A DNA stretch of 64,000 nucleotides from positions 2,241,501 to 2,305,500 of the forward strand of contig JAJEKV010000091.1 in NCBI GenBank assembly GCA_021234155.1. The letters run 5' to 3'. Origin of the DNA: Isoetes taiwanensis. Lineage: Eukaryota > Streptophyta > Lycopodiopsida > Isoetales > Isoetaceae. Shown here piece after piece: positions 1-9,423 of the stretch (position 1 is the stretch's first letter; every line of letters starts with the position of its first letter). The position numbers and the translations under genes were made by a program. The notes beneath the pieces are model-generated. The model was given only the letters and a program-made list of their open reading frames with translations, was not told the origin of the DNA and did no database searches.

Positions 1-396
1 TATATCATAGTAATTAAAGTTGGAAGAGATATAAAATCAAAGGAAAAGAATAATAAACATATGTTAGTGGTTTATTGGTTGAAGCCTTTGCCTTTCATAA
101 ACTAGCGGCCGGGGTTCAATTCTCGGTCTAGGTGTCAGTAGAAACACTTAGGTATTTCTTTTGAGTTAATATAGGCTTAGCTTAAACTCAATAATTGTTC
201 ATGTAAGATCATTCTAGTTTTGCTAGATATTTCTTTTAATCAAGATCAATTTAAACATCCTTGTTATTGACTTAGAGTTTTATCTTTTGCAAAATTGATT
301 TCCATCTTAAATATTGATCAAATAGGCTATAAGATATTTAGGCAAATGACTAAATTACTTGATCTTTTATCATGTTTGCTAGCCTAGTTGCACCTT
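1..396 (+). repeat. Left arm of long inverted repeat
   Basis: This arm is the inverted counterpart of 975-1362. It contains a tRNA-like stretch: an A-box-like segment around 68-82 and a B-box-like GGTTCAATTC at 113-122. That suggests a captured SINE or tRNA-derived sequence inside the arm. Confidence 0.85.
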
Positions 397-974
397 AAGT
401 ATAAAAAATACTTGTGGGGAGAATGGTTTACTAATGATTGTTTTGTCACTTTCGGCACTACCGGTCCAAACATAGTTACCAGACTTCGTATAACTCTATC
501 ATCGGTTCCATAGTAAAGGTTTTCCCTTAGGAAAAGGAATAAATTTAATATCTTGGACATAATATGTTGGCATCCTATGGGCGTTATTGTAAAATAAGGA
601 TTACTTTAGATTTAGGCTCTCTCTCTGTTTTTTTTTTTTTAACATCAAATTCAACGTGGCGGCTCACATAAAATTTTGTGGGACCCTTTATGCGAAACAC
701 TTGATGTTCTGAGGAAATAATTCACACAAGCCCTGAGATCTCCTATTAAGCAACAACCTGTATCCCCAAGTCCCAAGTAATATGTTGCGATCTCCTAAGC
801 TCACAGGTCTCTAGCTCGGGGAAAAACCTTCACCTAGAAGCAACTCGACGTGACCAGCGTCGAGTCCGCACTAGCGAGCCTCGTCAGTGCCCACTCGCTA
901 GTGCTGAGTGATTAACACACCCTTGGCCTCGGTTTTACTTGGATTATTCTCCCGGGAGGCTGTGGGCGTTCACC

Positions 975-1362
975 AAGGTGCAACTAGGCTAGCAACATGA
1001 TAAAAGATCAAGTAATTTAGTCTTCTTGCGAAATATCTTATAGCCTATTTGATCAATATTTAAGATGGAAATCAATCTTGCAAAAGATAAAACTCTAAGT
1101 CAATAACAAGGATGTTTAAATTGATCTTGCAAAAGAAATATCTAGCAAAACTAGAATGATCTTACATGAACAATTATTGGAGTTTAAGCTAAGCCTATCT
1201 GAACTCAAAAGAAATACCTAAGTGTTTCTACTTGCCTAGACCGAAATTGAACCCCAGTCACTAGCTTGAAGGCAAAGGCTTCAACCAATAAACCACTAAC
1301 GTAATGTTTATTATTCTTTTCCTTTGATTTTATATCTACTGTACTTTAATTACTATGATATA
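975..1362 (-). repeat. Right arm of long inverted repeat
   Basis: This is the inverted counterpart of 1-396 and ends ...ACTATGATATA at 1362. The inner edge at 975 begins AAGGTGCAACTAGGCTAGC, matching the complement of 377-396. A few indels and substitutions separate the arms, so they are not a fresh duplication. Confidence 0.85.
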
Positions 1363-2193
1363 ACGAATTCAAACCCTAACTACGAATGCTTTTTGCCCTA
1401 AATCTGTAGACCATCTATTTGAGCTTCGGCCCGGTAGTCAGATGGCCGATCCAGTTGTTCCAAAGGAGAGAAGAGTAAGATTGATGGCCAAAAGAACCCT
1501 TCTTTGGTTCCATTTTAGCCTTGACGGCAACCCATCGGCCGACCTGCCTTTCCATCGGAAGGATTTAGTAGCATAATCCATAGCATCGAGGGGGTTAGAA
1601 CTAGGCATTTGGCGGGGATTTGGCATTGTGGCTCCGGGGAACCCATCGATTTGGAGCTAAATCTTTTTCTCACACATCTAACCCTTGTTTCATGTGTTTG
1701 CATCTATCTTGGATTCCCTTTTCTTATGAAGACCCATCATAAACGGCGGTAGGATTCCTTTCATTGCATAGCGAAAATGATCCTAGAGGGATCTACCAGG
1801 TCTGGAGTTGGCTTAATAGGAGAATTTCAGCCCTTGGTTCGTATAAGAACCATCAATTCATGGTTTAGAGCAGTCATAAAGAATCGAAATTACAAGAGAA
1901 CTTGTTTCTCTGATACCCCAGCCCAGAGTTATTCTTGCTCTTAAGATGAATTCCCCTTTTCTTTTAAAACAAACATCAGGTTTAATCCTTACCTCCAAAA
2001 TCGCTTCTTCAATTCACTATTTCTCTCTCTTCTTATCACTCGATCTGCCTTCCCTCTTTCTCCGTTCTGACCCCCTTTTTTTCTTAATTCTAACTTCCTT
2101 CCTTTAGTTCATTGCCACATCACCCCTTATGCCATGTCACCCTCTTATTATTTATTATAGCTTAGAATAATCACAATAAAACTCACATCACAT
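1363..2193 (-). repeat. Probable 3' LTR of a Ty3/gypsy chromovirus
   Basis: This sequence lies immediately downstream (minus strand) of the chromodomain reading frame ending at 2265. A purine-rich tract (AAAGGGGATAAGAA, complement of 2194-2207) follows it, and then TGTGATGTGAG, which looks like an LTR start. I could not fix the far end of the LTR: the fold-back element at 1-1362 abuts it and may truncate it. No coding sequence is seen here. Confidence 0.35.
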
Positions 2194-2264
2194 TCTTATC
2201 CCCTTTAGGATTCGACGTCCTCGTCGAATAAAACTCACATCGCATTATTACGAAATATACTCCT

Positions 2265-2816
2265 TCACAACTTCATGTATTTTTTATACTTAACAAGTTT
2301 GATACATCTTTTAGATAGCCTTATTCCATGGCATGATATAGATTGAAAAAGGTTCGGAAAATCTTTAGCATATTTTGCTTCGGCCTCATTTAACTCCATC
2401 CACGTTGCATCCTCTATAGGGTAATCCGCCCATTGTATAAGGATTTCTTTGATCGTTCTACTACGCAGCTTCCGTTCCCGATACTGCAATATTTGGGATG
2501 GCATTACCTCAAAGGTGTTATTCTCCTGGATTAATTGCAAATCCGGAAGCACTTGATCTCCATCGTGTAAAGAGGGTTTTAATAAACTGACATGAAAAAC
2601 ATCATGAATCTTTACATGTGGTGGCAGCTCTAATTGGTAGGCTAGGTTCCCCACCCTTTTAATGATTTTGAAAGGACCAGCATATCTTGGAGCAAGTTTG
2701 CTACATTTTCCAATTCTGAGTTGACTTTTCTTTGGTTTGACACGAAGATATACAAGGTCTCCCACCTTGAATTCTCTATGTATTCTATGCTTGTCTGCCT
2801 GTAGATTCAAAGGCAA
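2265..2816 (-). pseudogene. Ty3/gypsy chromovirus integrase C-terminus with chromodomain
   Basis: This is the C-terminal end of a retrotransposon polyprotein, 183 residues open. Residues ~17-80 hold the integrase C-terminal GPF/Y region (VGDLVYLRV, then YAGPFKIIKRVG, then HVSLLKP). Residues ~105-155 hold a chromodomain-like segment (LRSRTIKEILIQWADYP, then ATWMEL), as in plant chromoviruses, where it guides integration into chromatin. The N-terminal polyprotein (protease, RT, RNase H and the integrase core) is absent upstream, so this is a truncated relic. It ends just before an LTR-like sequence, the normal order for a 3' end. The methionine at the top of the open frame is not the real start. 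Confidence 0.85.
2679..2780. repeat. 102-bp direct repeat, copy 1
   Basis: Identical to 2831-2932. It covers part of the integrase C-terminal coding sequence, starting AGCATATCTTGGAGCAAG and ending GAATTCTCTATG. The lack of any difference points to a recent local duplication. Confidence 0.9.
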
Positions 2817-2830
2817 GAATCATTCTGTTA

Positions 2831-2932
2831 AGCATATCTTGGAGCAAGTTTGCTACATTTTCCAATTCTGAGTTGACTTTTCTTTGGTTTGACACGAAGA
2901 TATACAAGGTCTCCCACCTTGAATTCTCTATG
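2831..2932. repeat. 102-bp direct repeat, copy 2
   Basis: Identical copy of 2679-2780 with a 152-bp period. It lies on the N-terminal side of the chromovirus fragment and breaks the polyprotein frame there. Confidence 0.9.
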
Positions 2933-3419
2933 ATTCTTAACTTCTCTATGTATGTTGAATTAAAGGATCACATAAAACTTTTGAAGTGGCTTTATATACA
3001 ATTAGGTTACATGTGCTACAACAGCTCAAGCACAAAAGCACAACTTTGCCATACGAGGGCCCTAGAAAATTTCTAGAAAGTGCAATGAGTTGAAATTGTT
3101 GTTGTCCGAGAATAGTCTAAAAGGTTCAATGTTGTTCACAATTTATTTCAAGGTTAGGTGATGATATGCACTATGATGCCACTTTACTCAAAGTTGTAAG
3201 TTTGCTACATTGGTGCCCAAATTTAGAGGACGTAAATAATTCACAAAATATTTCGATGCCGCAATGGCCACATAAATAATCAACATAATGTCATCAAAAT
3301 ACTTAATTGTCAATCAAATACTACTTCAGTTTTGTTCAAAGTTTCAATTGCTAGAGTAACTGATTCCTATAAAGATCTTTTATTGGTCTAAATTACAATT
3401 GGAAGTTTGGAAAGAAATG
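2933..3419. other. No feature recognised
   Basis: AT-rich sequence between the chromovirus fragment and the DUF599 exon. I see no coding, RNA or repeat signal. Confidence 0.5.
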
Positions 3420-3941
3420 TCACTTGGCACTCACATGAGCTTTATGATGCACCATGTCAAGATGGTAAAGGATAGGAACCAACAAAATTGAACAAAGAGA
3501 CATAGCAATGGATCCAAAGAACCAAAGCAGCAAAGGAAAGGCAAAGTAAAAACCTCTAGTCCCTACTGTGTAAAAAATTGGATCCTCTAGCTAGCACATG
3601 AGCAACATACTCCGGCGTTATGCTTACAATCTGTTCTTCCTCTTCTTCTTGCTGCTGTACTGGAACGTTTATGAGGTAGTTTACATGGTTGAAAAATCTG
3701 ATGGATTGCACATAGCACAGAAAAGAAAAAAGAAAACTGAGTTGTAGTAATGCTAGCTTTATCATCAAGGTGAATCCTCCATTAGATCCAACTATGCGGT
3801 CTGTTTTCCTCAATCTGCACATGTTGCTCACAAGTGCTGCACTCCAAAACTCAAAAGTATGGCTGTTGTTGCCATTAGGGTTGAAGCCATTATCGAGTTT
3901 CTTAGGGTTTGCACTTCCAGAATGTTTTTCTTGTCATTATC
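3420..3941 (-). pseudogene. DUF599-family membrane protein, frameshifted exon
   Basis: On the minus strand a splice acceptor (GTTATGCAG) precedes an exon that begins DNDKKNILEVQTLRNSIMAS. It continues through FNHVNYLINVP, an EEEEE tract and TPEYVAHVLARGSNF, and ends LYHLDMVHHKAH before a stop at 3420-3422. These segments follow the conserved plan of plant DUF599 proteins (integral membrane, function unknown), with hydrophobic stretches in the expected places. The exon is broken twice: one frame change near 3840, and a second at a run of T near 3577 where one extra base shifts the frame after RGSNF. The 5' exon of such genes is not seen; the Merlin-like element lies in that direction. Homopolymer sequencing error could explain the second break, but two independent breaks favour a pseudogene. 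Confidence 0.75.
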
Positions 3942-4414
3942 CTGCATAACATGGTGTTTTAGATCAGTATAATCTTATTAATGGCTAAAAGCTTCAACAT
4001 AAGAAGCATTTTATATCACATCAATGAAAAAACAGAATAGATTGAAATGTTGTTTCCATGAAATTCAATTCAAAGCAGAGAATATGCATCTTCCACCCTA
4101 AAGCAAACATGACTGCCAATGCTCTACAACATGGGTTGTGTCCTCAACCACAAGCAAACTATAGCTGTGAGCCTGCTTTAGATCTTTTTCGGGTAGCCTT
4201 CGTTATTCGGCCCTCCCCCCTCCACGCTGGCATCCTATATGCCACCTCACACAAGAAAACGAAGGCGGCAAAACCTCCTGCGGGCGACTGCGGGCCGATT
4301 CTTCTCCAACGGATGTGTTTGTTGCAATAAATGAACAGACGATTGCAGCGGGAGATTGATCCTACGAACTGCTACAACTGCTACCAACGATTTTCTTTAA
4401 CGGATCAGTAAAAA
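3942..4414. other. Intergenic or 5' flank of the Merlin-like element
   Basis: No gene recognised. The first part may be the intron upstream of the DUF599 exon. Around 4196-4310 the sequence turns GC-rich without a matching reading frame. I searched by eye for inverted repeats matching the region after 5372 and could not define terminal repeats. Confidence 0.4.
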
Positions 4415-5372
4415 ATGAAAATAAAAATGCATTATCGATGGCAAATGAACCCAAGTTCTGAATCATTGCTGATCTATCAATCCAATTCTGATCTATTCTT
4501 CTTGGTCATGGAATTCAGTAACACCCAAATGAGTGTCAGCAGCCTTCAAGATTTGCTACAAAGAACAAGCACTCTAGCTAATGCAATTGCCTTGTGCATT
4601 GAAGTAGGTTTCCTGCCAGAGAGAAGGAATTGCAAAAAATGTCCAAAAAGCATGAAGTTGCGAGGAAATACAAAAGGTTCAAGAGATGGGATCAAATGGA
4701 AATGCAGAGGTAAGCATTGCAGTTTCACTTGCAGTATTCGTAGAGGAACTTGGTTTTCTGGTAGTAAGTTAACAATTCCTCAAATGCTAAGAATAATAAG
4801 AATAATTTATTGCTGGAACATCAAGATGCCCCAAGATATTGCTATGAATGAGTGTTCAATCCGCACATACGAGACAATATTGTCGTGATATTTGCGCAAT
4901 TGCAATTGAGAATAATAGTGAGGTGATAGGTGGACCTGGAAAAATTGTGGAAATAGATGAGAGCAAGTTCGGAAAGAGAAAGTACAACAGAGGCAGAAGA
5001 GTTGAAGGTCAGTGGGTCTTTGGAGGCATTGAACAAGGATCCAACAAAATGTTCATGGTGCCAGTGGAAGATCGGACTGTTGATACATTAGTTTCTATTA
5101 TTTTCAAGTATGTTGCACCTGGAAGTATTATTTATAGTGACTGTTGGAGAGGATATGACTCAGAATGGTTACAACAACTAGAATTTACTCATTGTACCGT
5201 GAATCATAGTTTACATTTTAGAGATCCAGAGACAGGAGTTCACACAAACAGGATTGAATCTACTTGGGGCGCTGTCAAAAGATCTCTCCCTCGTTATGGC
5301 ACATGCAAAGCTCTGTACGAATCATACTTATCCTATTTTTCACTACCATTTGATTATCGTATTCCATATTGA
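4415..5372 (+). pseudogene. Merlin / IS1016-like (ISXO2-type) transposase, one frameshift
   Basis: Two overlapping open frames make up one transposase. The first (4415-4888) has a zinc-ribbon-like cluster with cysteines at about residues 73, 76, 97, 102 and 106 (CKKC ... CRGKHCSFTC). The second (4848-5372) has the catalytic domain of the IS1595/IS1016/Merlin type: the first Asp in VEIDESK (residue ~37), the second in YSDCWRGY (~98), and the Glu in NRIESTWG (~137), with the family's HTNRIE block intact. The frames part near 4870, where a single-base difference would join them. The element probably moved by cut-and-paste using short inverted ends, which I could not locate. The catalytic triad being intact suggests a rather young copy. 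Confidence 0.85.
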
Positions 5373-5600
5373 ATGTTTGACTATTATGCTCAAGACGAAT
5401 ATAATAAAAGGGGTTTGCACAAAATTGTTTTTTTTTTTTTTTTTTTCATCTAGAATTTCCATGATTTGTCTTCTGACCTTAATTTAATTTTCTAGGTTCC
5501 TGAATCCAACCAAAAACTTGTTAAGGATAGTTAGCAAAAAAGACATCTGGTCACCATAAAGGAGAAAAAAGAGACTAAGTTATTGCATTGCACGTTCCTT
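5373..5600. other. Spacer between transposase and reverse transcriptase relic
   Basis: Contains a poly(T) run at about 5429-5446 and AT-rich sequence. No gene seen. The run could be the tail of a reverse-strand retroposed fragment, but nothing else supports that. Confidence 0.4.
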
Positions 5601-8130
5601 TCAAAATCCTTGGAGACTTTTAGTATCAGGGATATTTTCTCTAAGGTTTTACGGAATATATATCCTGATTTAGCTGAGGAATTACTCCGCAACACTATGT
5701 TTGCTTGGAGGTATGGAGACTAGCTTCTAGACAAAGTTTATAAACCATTCAAGGCTTTTGCAGATGGCAAAACCAACAAATGCCCATGTGCTAACCCGTG
5801 CTAACCCCAGTCTGGCTGAGTACATTGATCCTACCATAGGACATGTAAGGACTACAAATCTAAATATCGTTCATTACCCTAAACTTAGAGCTGCTTTTTC
5901 TAAAGGGTTAAATCATATACCCGATTCTGGCTTCTCCGTTCATGAGTTTATGGAGAACTCTAGTCTCACATGTGATCAATTTTATAGTGTGCATCATTTT
6001 CATCTCTGGCACTGGAATGAACAGACGAAGATCACTTACAAAAACAGATCATGGACATGGCTAAAGGAAGGATAGTGGTACATAAGAAAGGTCTATCTGC
6101 AAAATGTTTCCTATGGAATGATGGTGATGTTAAGAAAAACTTGGACTGGTTAAATCAAAACTTTTATATTTTAGGTCTGGACAAGGCTATTAATAATGCC
6201 TCTTTCATATGTCAAAGGCATATTAGAGAGATGGCGCTGATTAGATTGAATAGTATGGACTTTGAAAGAATTTGGTTGGGAGTTAAGGAAGTTAAATCTG
6301 AATGCCTAATAGGTATCCAAGAACTGTGACGATTAACCATCAGGTCTGGAGCGTGTGATTTGGTTTCATCCAAATCATCGTGGCCTTTTCAGTTAGGATG
6401 CACATCTACCACTCCAGAGGTAGTGGGTTCAAGTCCCGTTTAGACTTTTAAATGTGACAGTATGATTTGGATAACTCATGCCCTAGTGGTGTGGGTAACC
6501 CGTAATAGGGTTTGGGGCCTAGATGGTTGTCGTCACACTCCTTGATTTCAGTCCCTTGCAGATCGATTTCGGTCTGCCCCAAATTCCCCCGGTTGCAAGC
6601 CTTCAAGGAGGCGGGCCTTGAAGGGAGGATAGTGTGACGATAAACCATCGTGCGGAGCGTGTGATTGGGCCATCCAAATCATCGTTGGCCTTTCTGGTTA
6701 GGGATGCACAGCCACGACTCCGTGAGGTAGTGGGTTCAAGTCCCGCTTCGCACCCTTAACCATCCAGTGCGAGCGTGTGATTCGGTTTCATCCAAATCAT
6801 CATGGCCTTTTTGGTTAGGATGCACAGCTACCACTCCAGAGGTAGTGGGTTCAAGTCCCATTTACACCCTTAAATGTGATAAGGACTGTGCCCATTTTTA
6901 AAGGTTTCCAGTGATAAACTACCTTACCTCATGGGTATTTTTAAGGCACACAAGGATGAATATCGATGGATCACCAATGCTCATAATAGCATCTTTACTG
7001 AGATTGCAGACTTGATTTCTACCATGCTAAGTAACATAATTGATCTATGGCCTCTTATATGCAAATGGAATACAAGATAGTTGAACATTTGGTTAGGGAA
7101 TAAACTAAATCCTTGCTGGGCTATTAATTCTGCATATGACTTGGTACTTAACCTCCCCAACAAGATATTTAACATATTCTCAACTGACATTATGAAATGC
7201 TATGAGAATGTACCTTTGTTCCGAAAAGACGGAATCATTGAGATAATGGATGTGGCTGAATTGGTTTGGGAATATAAATTGCATACTGCTCCATTACAGA
7301 AGTTCTCTATCAAGGTAAAAAGGAATGGCCTCAAGGCGAAATGGGATAAATGCACTGATTTATCTTTTACAAATAAGTTTGTTCTTACAAAAGTGGGCTT
7401 TAAGAAGATAAACACATGGCTTCTATGCCACTGTTACTTACAGATGGGGAATGACTTTTGGAGGCAAAAAGAGGAAATACCCATGGGCTTCTCATGCAAT
7501 CCAGCATGGTGTAACATCTATCTGGCATGGTTTGAACTCAAGTTTATAATTAAGATGGCACATTTGAAAAGAACAAATGGAATTCCCGAACTTCAGTTTG
7601 CTTACAGATATTTTGATGACCTTATCCTAATCAATGTTGGGGATATACAAGAGTTCTTTTCCAAAGACGCAGAGTGCACTGTCTATAACATGAATCATCT
7701 CGATGTCAAGAATGAGATGATGTACAAAAAATAATTTCCAGAGCAGAAGCCATGGGGACACATGATTAATGTGTTGAATCTCACTATTCAGGTCACAAAT
7801 CCACACTTAGGCACATTCACCTTCTACAGGTATGACAAAAGAAGGAAATTACCTTTTAAAGTTAATAAGTTCATCAAGGCATCTGGTTGTAGACCCTATG
7901 GACAGGCAAGTAAAGTCATCATATCCCAAGTAATACCATACATATATGCACACTCTTCCCCTGTTAGAGCTGCTACAGATATACAAGGCCTAATTCTGGC
8001 TTTTTGTAAAAATGGCTTCGACAAAAAGGATATTATACGAATTGTATTCAATATCTTCAAGAAGAATACTTTTCCAGGTTTATCTTATGATATTGGAGAT
8101 ATAACAAGAACAGTCAGCCAATTACTGTAA
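5600..8130 (+). pseudogene. Penelope-like reverse transcriptase relic
   Basis: A degraded reverse transcriptase can be followed across several frames. The N-terminal part (5758-6320) has TIGHVRTTNLNIVHYPKLRA and LGLDKAINNASF, resembling the regions before the fingers domain of Penelope-like RTs. After the SINE insertion come KLPYLMGIFKAHKDEYRWIT (6920-6980), a palm segment near 7180 (FSTDIMKCYENVP), PMGFSCNPAWCNIYLAWFE near 7480-7540 and YRYFDDLILIN near 7605-7640, which occupies the catalytic YxDD position. The thumb-like end closes at 8130. Stops occur near 7078 and 7732. No GIY-YIG endonuclease is visible downstream. I am confident of a reverse transcriptase and less so of the Penelope assignment. 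Confidence 0.6.
6326..6885 (+). mobile_element. Three tRNA-like SINE modules inserted in the RT relic
   Basis: Three related ~120-bp modules lie at about 6326-6455, 6636-6757 and 6758-6878. Each has GAGCGTGTGATT, then TCCAAATCAT, a GGCCTTT..GTTAGG(A)TGCACA stretch resembling an A box, and GTGGGTTCAAGTCCC matching the tRNA/Pol III B box. Modules 2 and 3 are directly adjacent. Modules 1 and 2 are separated by ~180 bp of different sequence that recurs nowhere else in the window. The insertion is flanked by ACTGTG on both sides (left around 6323, right around 6885), a possible target duplication. These look like a Pol III-derived SINE family rather than functional tRNA genes, because the acceptor stem does not close. 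Confidence 0.65.
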
Positions 8131-8202
8131 GTAAAATGTTTTAAGTTTGGCTTTTCTAACTTAAGAGTATAGTACACATGTAGGAAGGATGGGACCTCTG
8201 TG

Positions 8203-8233
8203 TTACAGCAGGGTCCTACTCTCCCTGCTGTAA
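8203..8233. other. 11-bp stem hairpin downstream of the RT relic
   Basis: TTACAGCAGGG (8203-8213) is followed by a 9-base loop and its exact complement CCCTGCTGTAA (8223-8233). It sits 70 bp past the reverse transcriptase stop, so it may belong to the 3' region of that element. No run of T follows it. Confidence 0.7.
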
Positions 8234-9423
8234 GTATTCGTCTCGTAAGTCGATACAGGGCACCCATCTAAACTATGGTAGGAGGGAGGTTTTTTTCTTC
8301 TTATGAACGTAAAGATGTTAATACTTGTTTTCTAATAAAAAAGGATAATTGTTGAAATTTAACTGGACAGTTCCTGATGTAATAAGTGTATATCACAAAG
8401 TCGAAAATAACTATGGGTTTATTAAGTTAAAAAATTCCAAGACCATTGAAGCTTTTCCAAAAACTTAGGGTTTACCTTTTTCGACAGTTCTCTGGAGCGT
8501 GGCGCAAACCAACAATGGCTGACCTGGGAATACTTTGCATGTCTAGTACAGTTCCTCTTGTATTTATCCAGGCAGAGACACATTGTTGAGCTCCTTTTCT
8601 TTTTAGCTGGCACCTACTTCCAGAATGAGGCTTTGAGGCTGATTCGTCACTGAATGGGTAGAAAGAAAGGAGGATTTAACAAGGAAACGATCAGAAAGAT
8701 AGAAGAAGAGAGGCAAATGCTGCATTATCGAGTTAGGCATTCAACCTAAAGCTTGAAGCTGACTGAACAAAGAATATGCCCAGCCACTAGACTTCTCTCT
8801 TAAATCCTGGTGCAAGATATATAGGTATTAGCTTCCTAGCTTGGCAATCGAATCCAATCTAATCCATTCAACTTACCTGCATTACAAGATAAAGAAACTA
8901 AAACTGCTTGGGTACCTGATCTTTATCTGAGCCACATATTTATTCTTTCCGCCAGCAAGAACGGGTAAGAATATACCAGCAAAAAATTTCAAGAGAGATC
9001 CATGATGCTTCTACTGCAGATGAAACCTCCTCAAAAAAACCAAGATTTAGACTGCAACAATTTGTAAGGCTTAAACCGCAATCTCAATCCTTCCCCGATC
9101 GACCCAGACTCAAGAAAGCATTTATCAAGGAACGAAAAATGAATTCTTAAGAACTGCAAGGAAGATTAAAGAAATGTAGGACAAACCTGAAACAAGATTG
9201 GAGACTGCCAAACAGCTAAACCTCAAGACAATCTGGGAAAGATTTGTAAACCCTGCCTAGCCTACACTACACAAATCGCTGGTTCTCCTCAAGCCTCCAT
9301 TGCTGTATCAGAGGTAGGATGGGGAGGCGGTCGCCTCACCCTAACTGCCGCCCAAACACCGTCCGCATCTTCTCCTACTAAATTTTTGCCAAGATGCACC
9401 ATTCCACCGGAAAATGCACCAAC
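8234..9423. other. No gene recognised
   Basis: Mixed-composition sequence with only short, unconvincing open frames on either strand. No conserved motif, repeat arm or RNA gene was seen. Confidence 0.45.

Larger units (their letters stand above)
1..1362. mobile_element. Fold-back element with long terminal inverted repeats
   Basis: The segment 1-396 is repeated in inverted orientation at 975-1362. The outer ends read TATATCATAGTAATTAAAG on the left and its complement on the right, and the arms stay near identical over about 390 bp. The central 580 bp has no recognisable coding sequence. This is the architecture of a non-autonomous fold-back or long-TIR MITE-like DNA transposon; the superfamily cannot be assigned. 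Because the window starts at base 1 inside or at the edge of the left arm, the left target-site duplication cannot be seen. The centre contains a second short palindrome (CACTAGCGAG near 870 pairing with CTCGCTAGTG near 894). Confidence 0.8.

Noticed and set aside
1438-1703. Small protein-coding genes in the LTR-like region
   Set aside because: Two overlapping 62-codon frames on the same strand without motifs, inside a probable LTR.
6326-6885. Functional tRNA genes
   Set aside because: The B boxes are good, but the acceptor and anticodon stems do not form and the modules repeat with flanking non-tRNA sequence, so SINE modules fit better.
8160-8270. Hammerhead ribozyme in the 3' region of the Penelope-like element
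   Set aside because: Penelope-like elements can carry hammerhead motifs, but I found no CTGANGA plus GAAA core on either strand here; the nearest match lacks the essential G.
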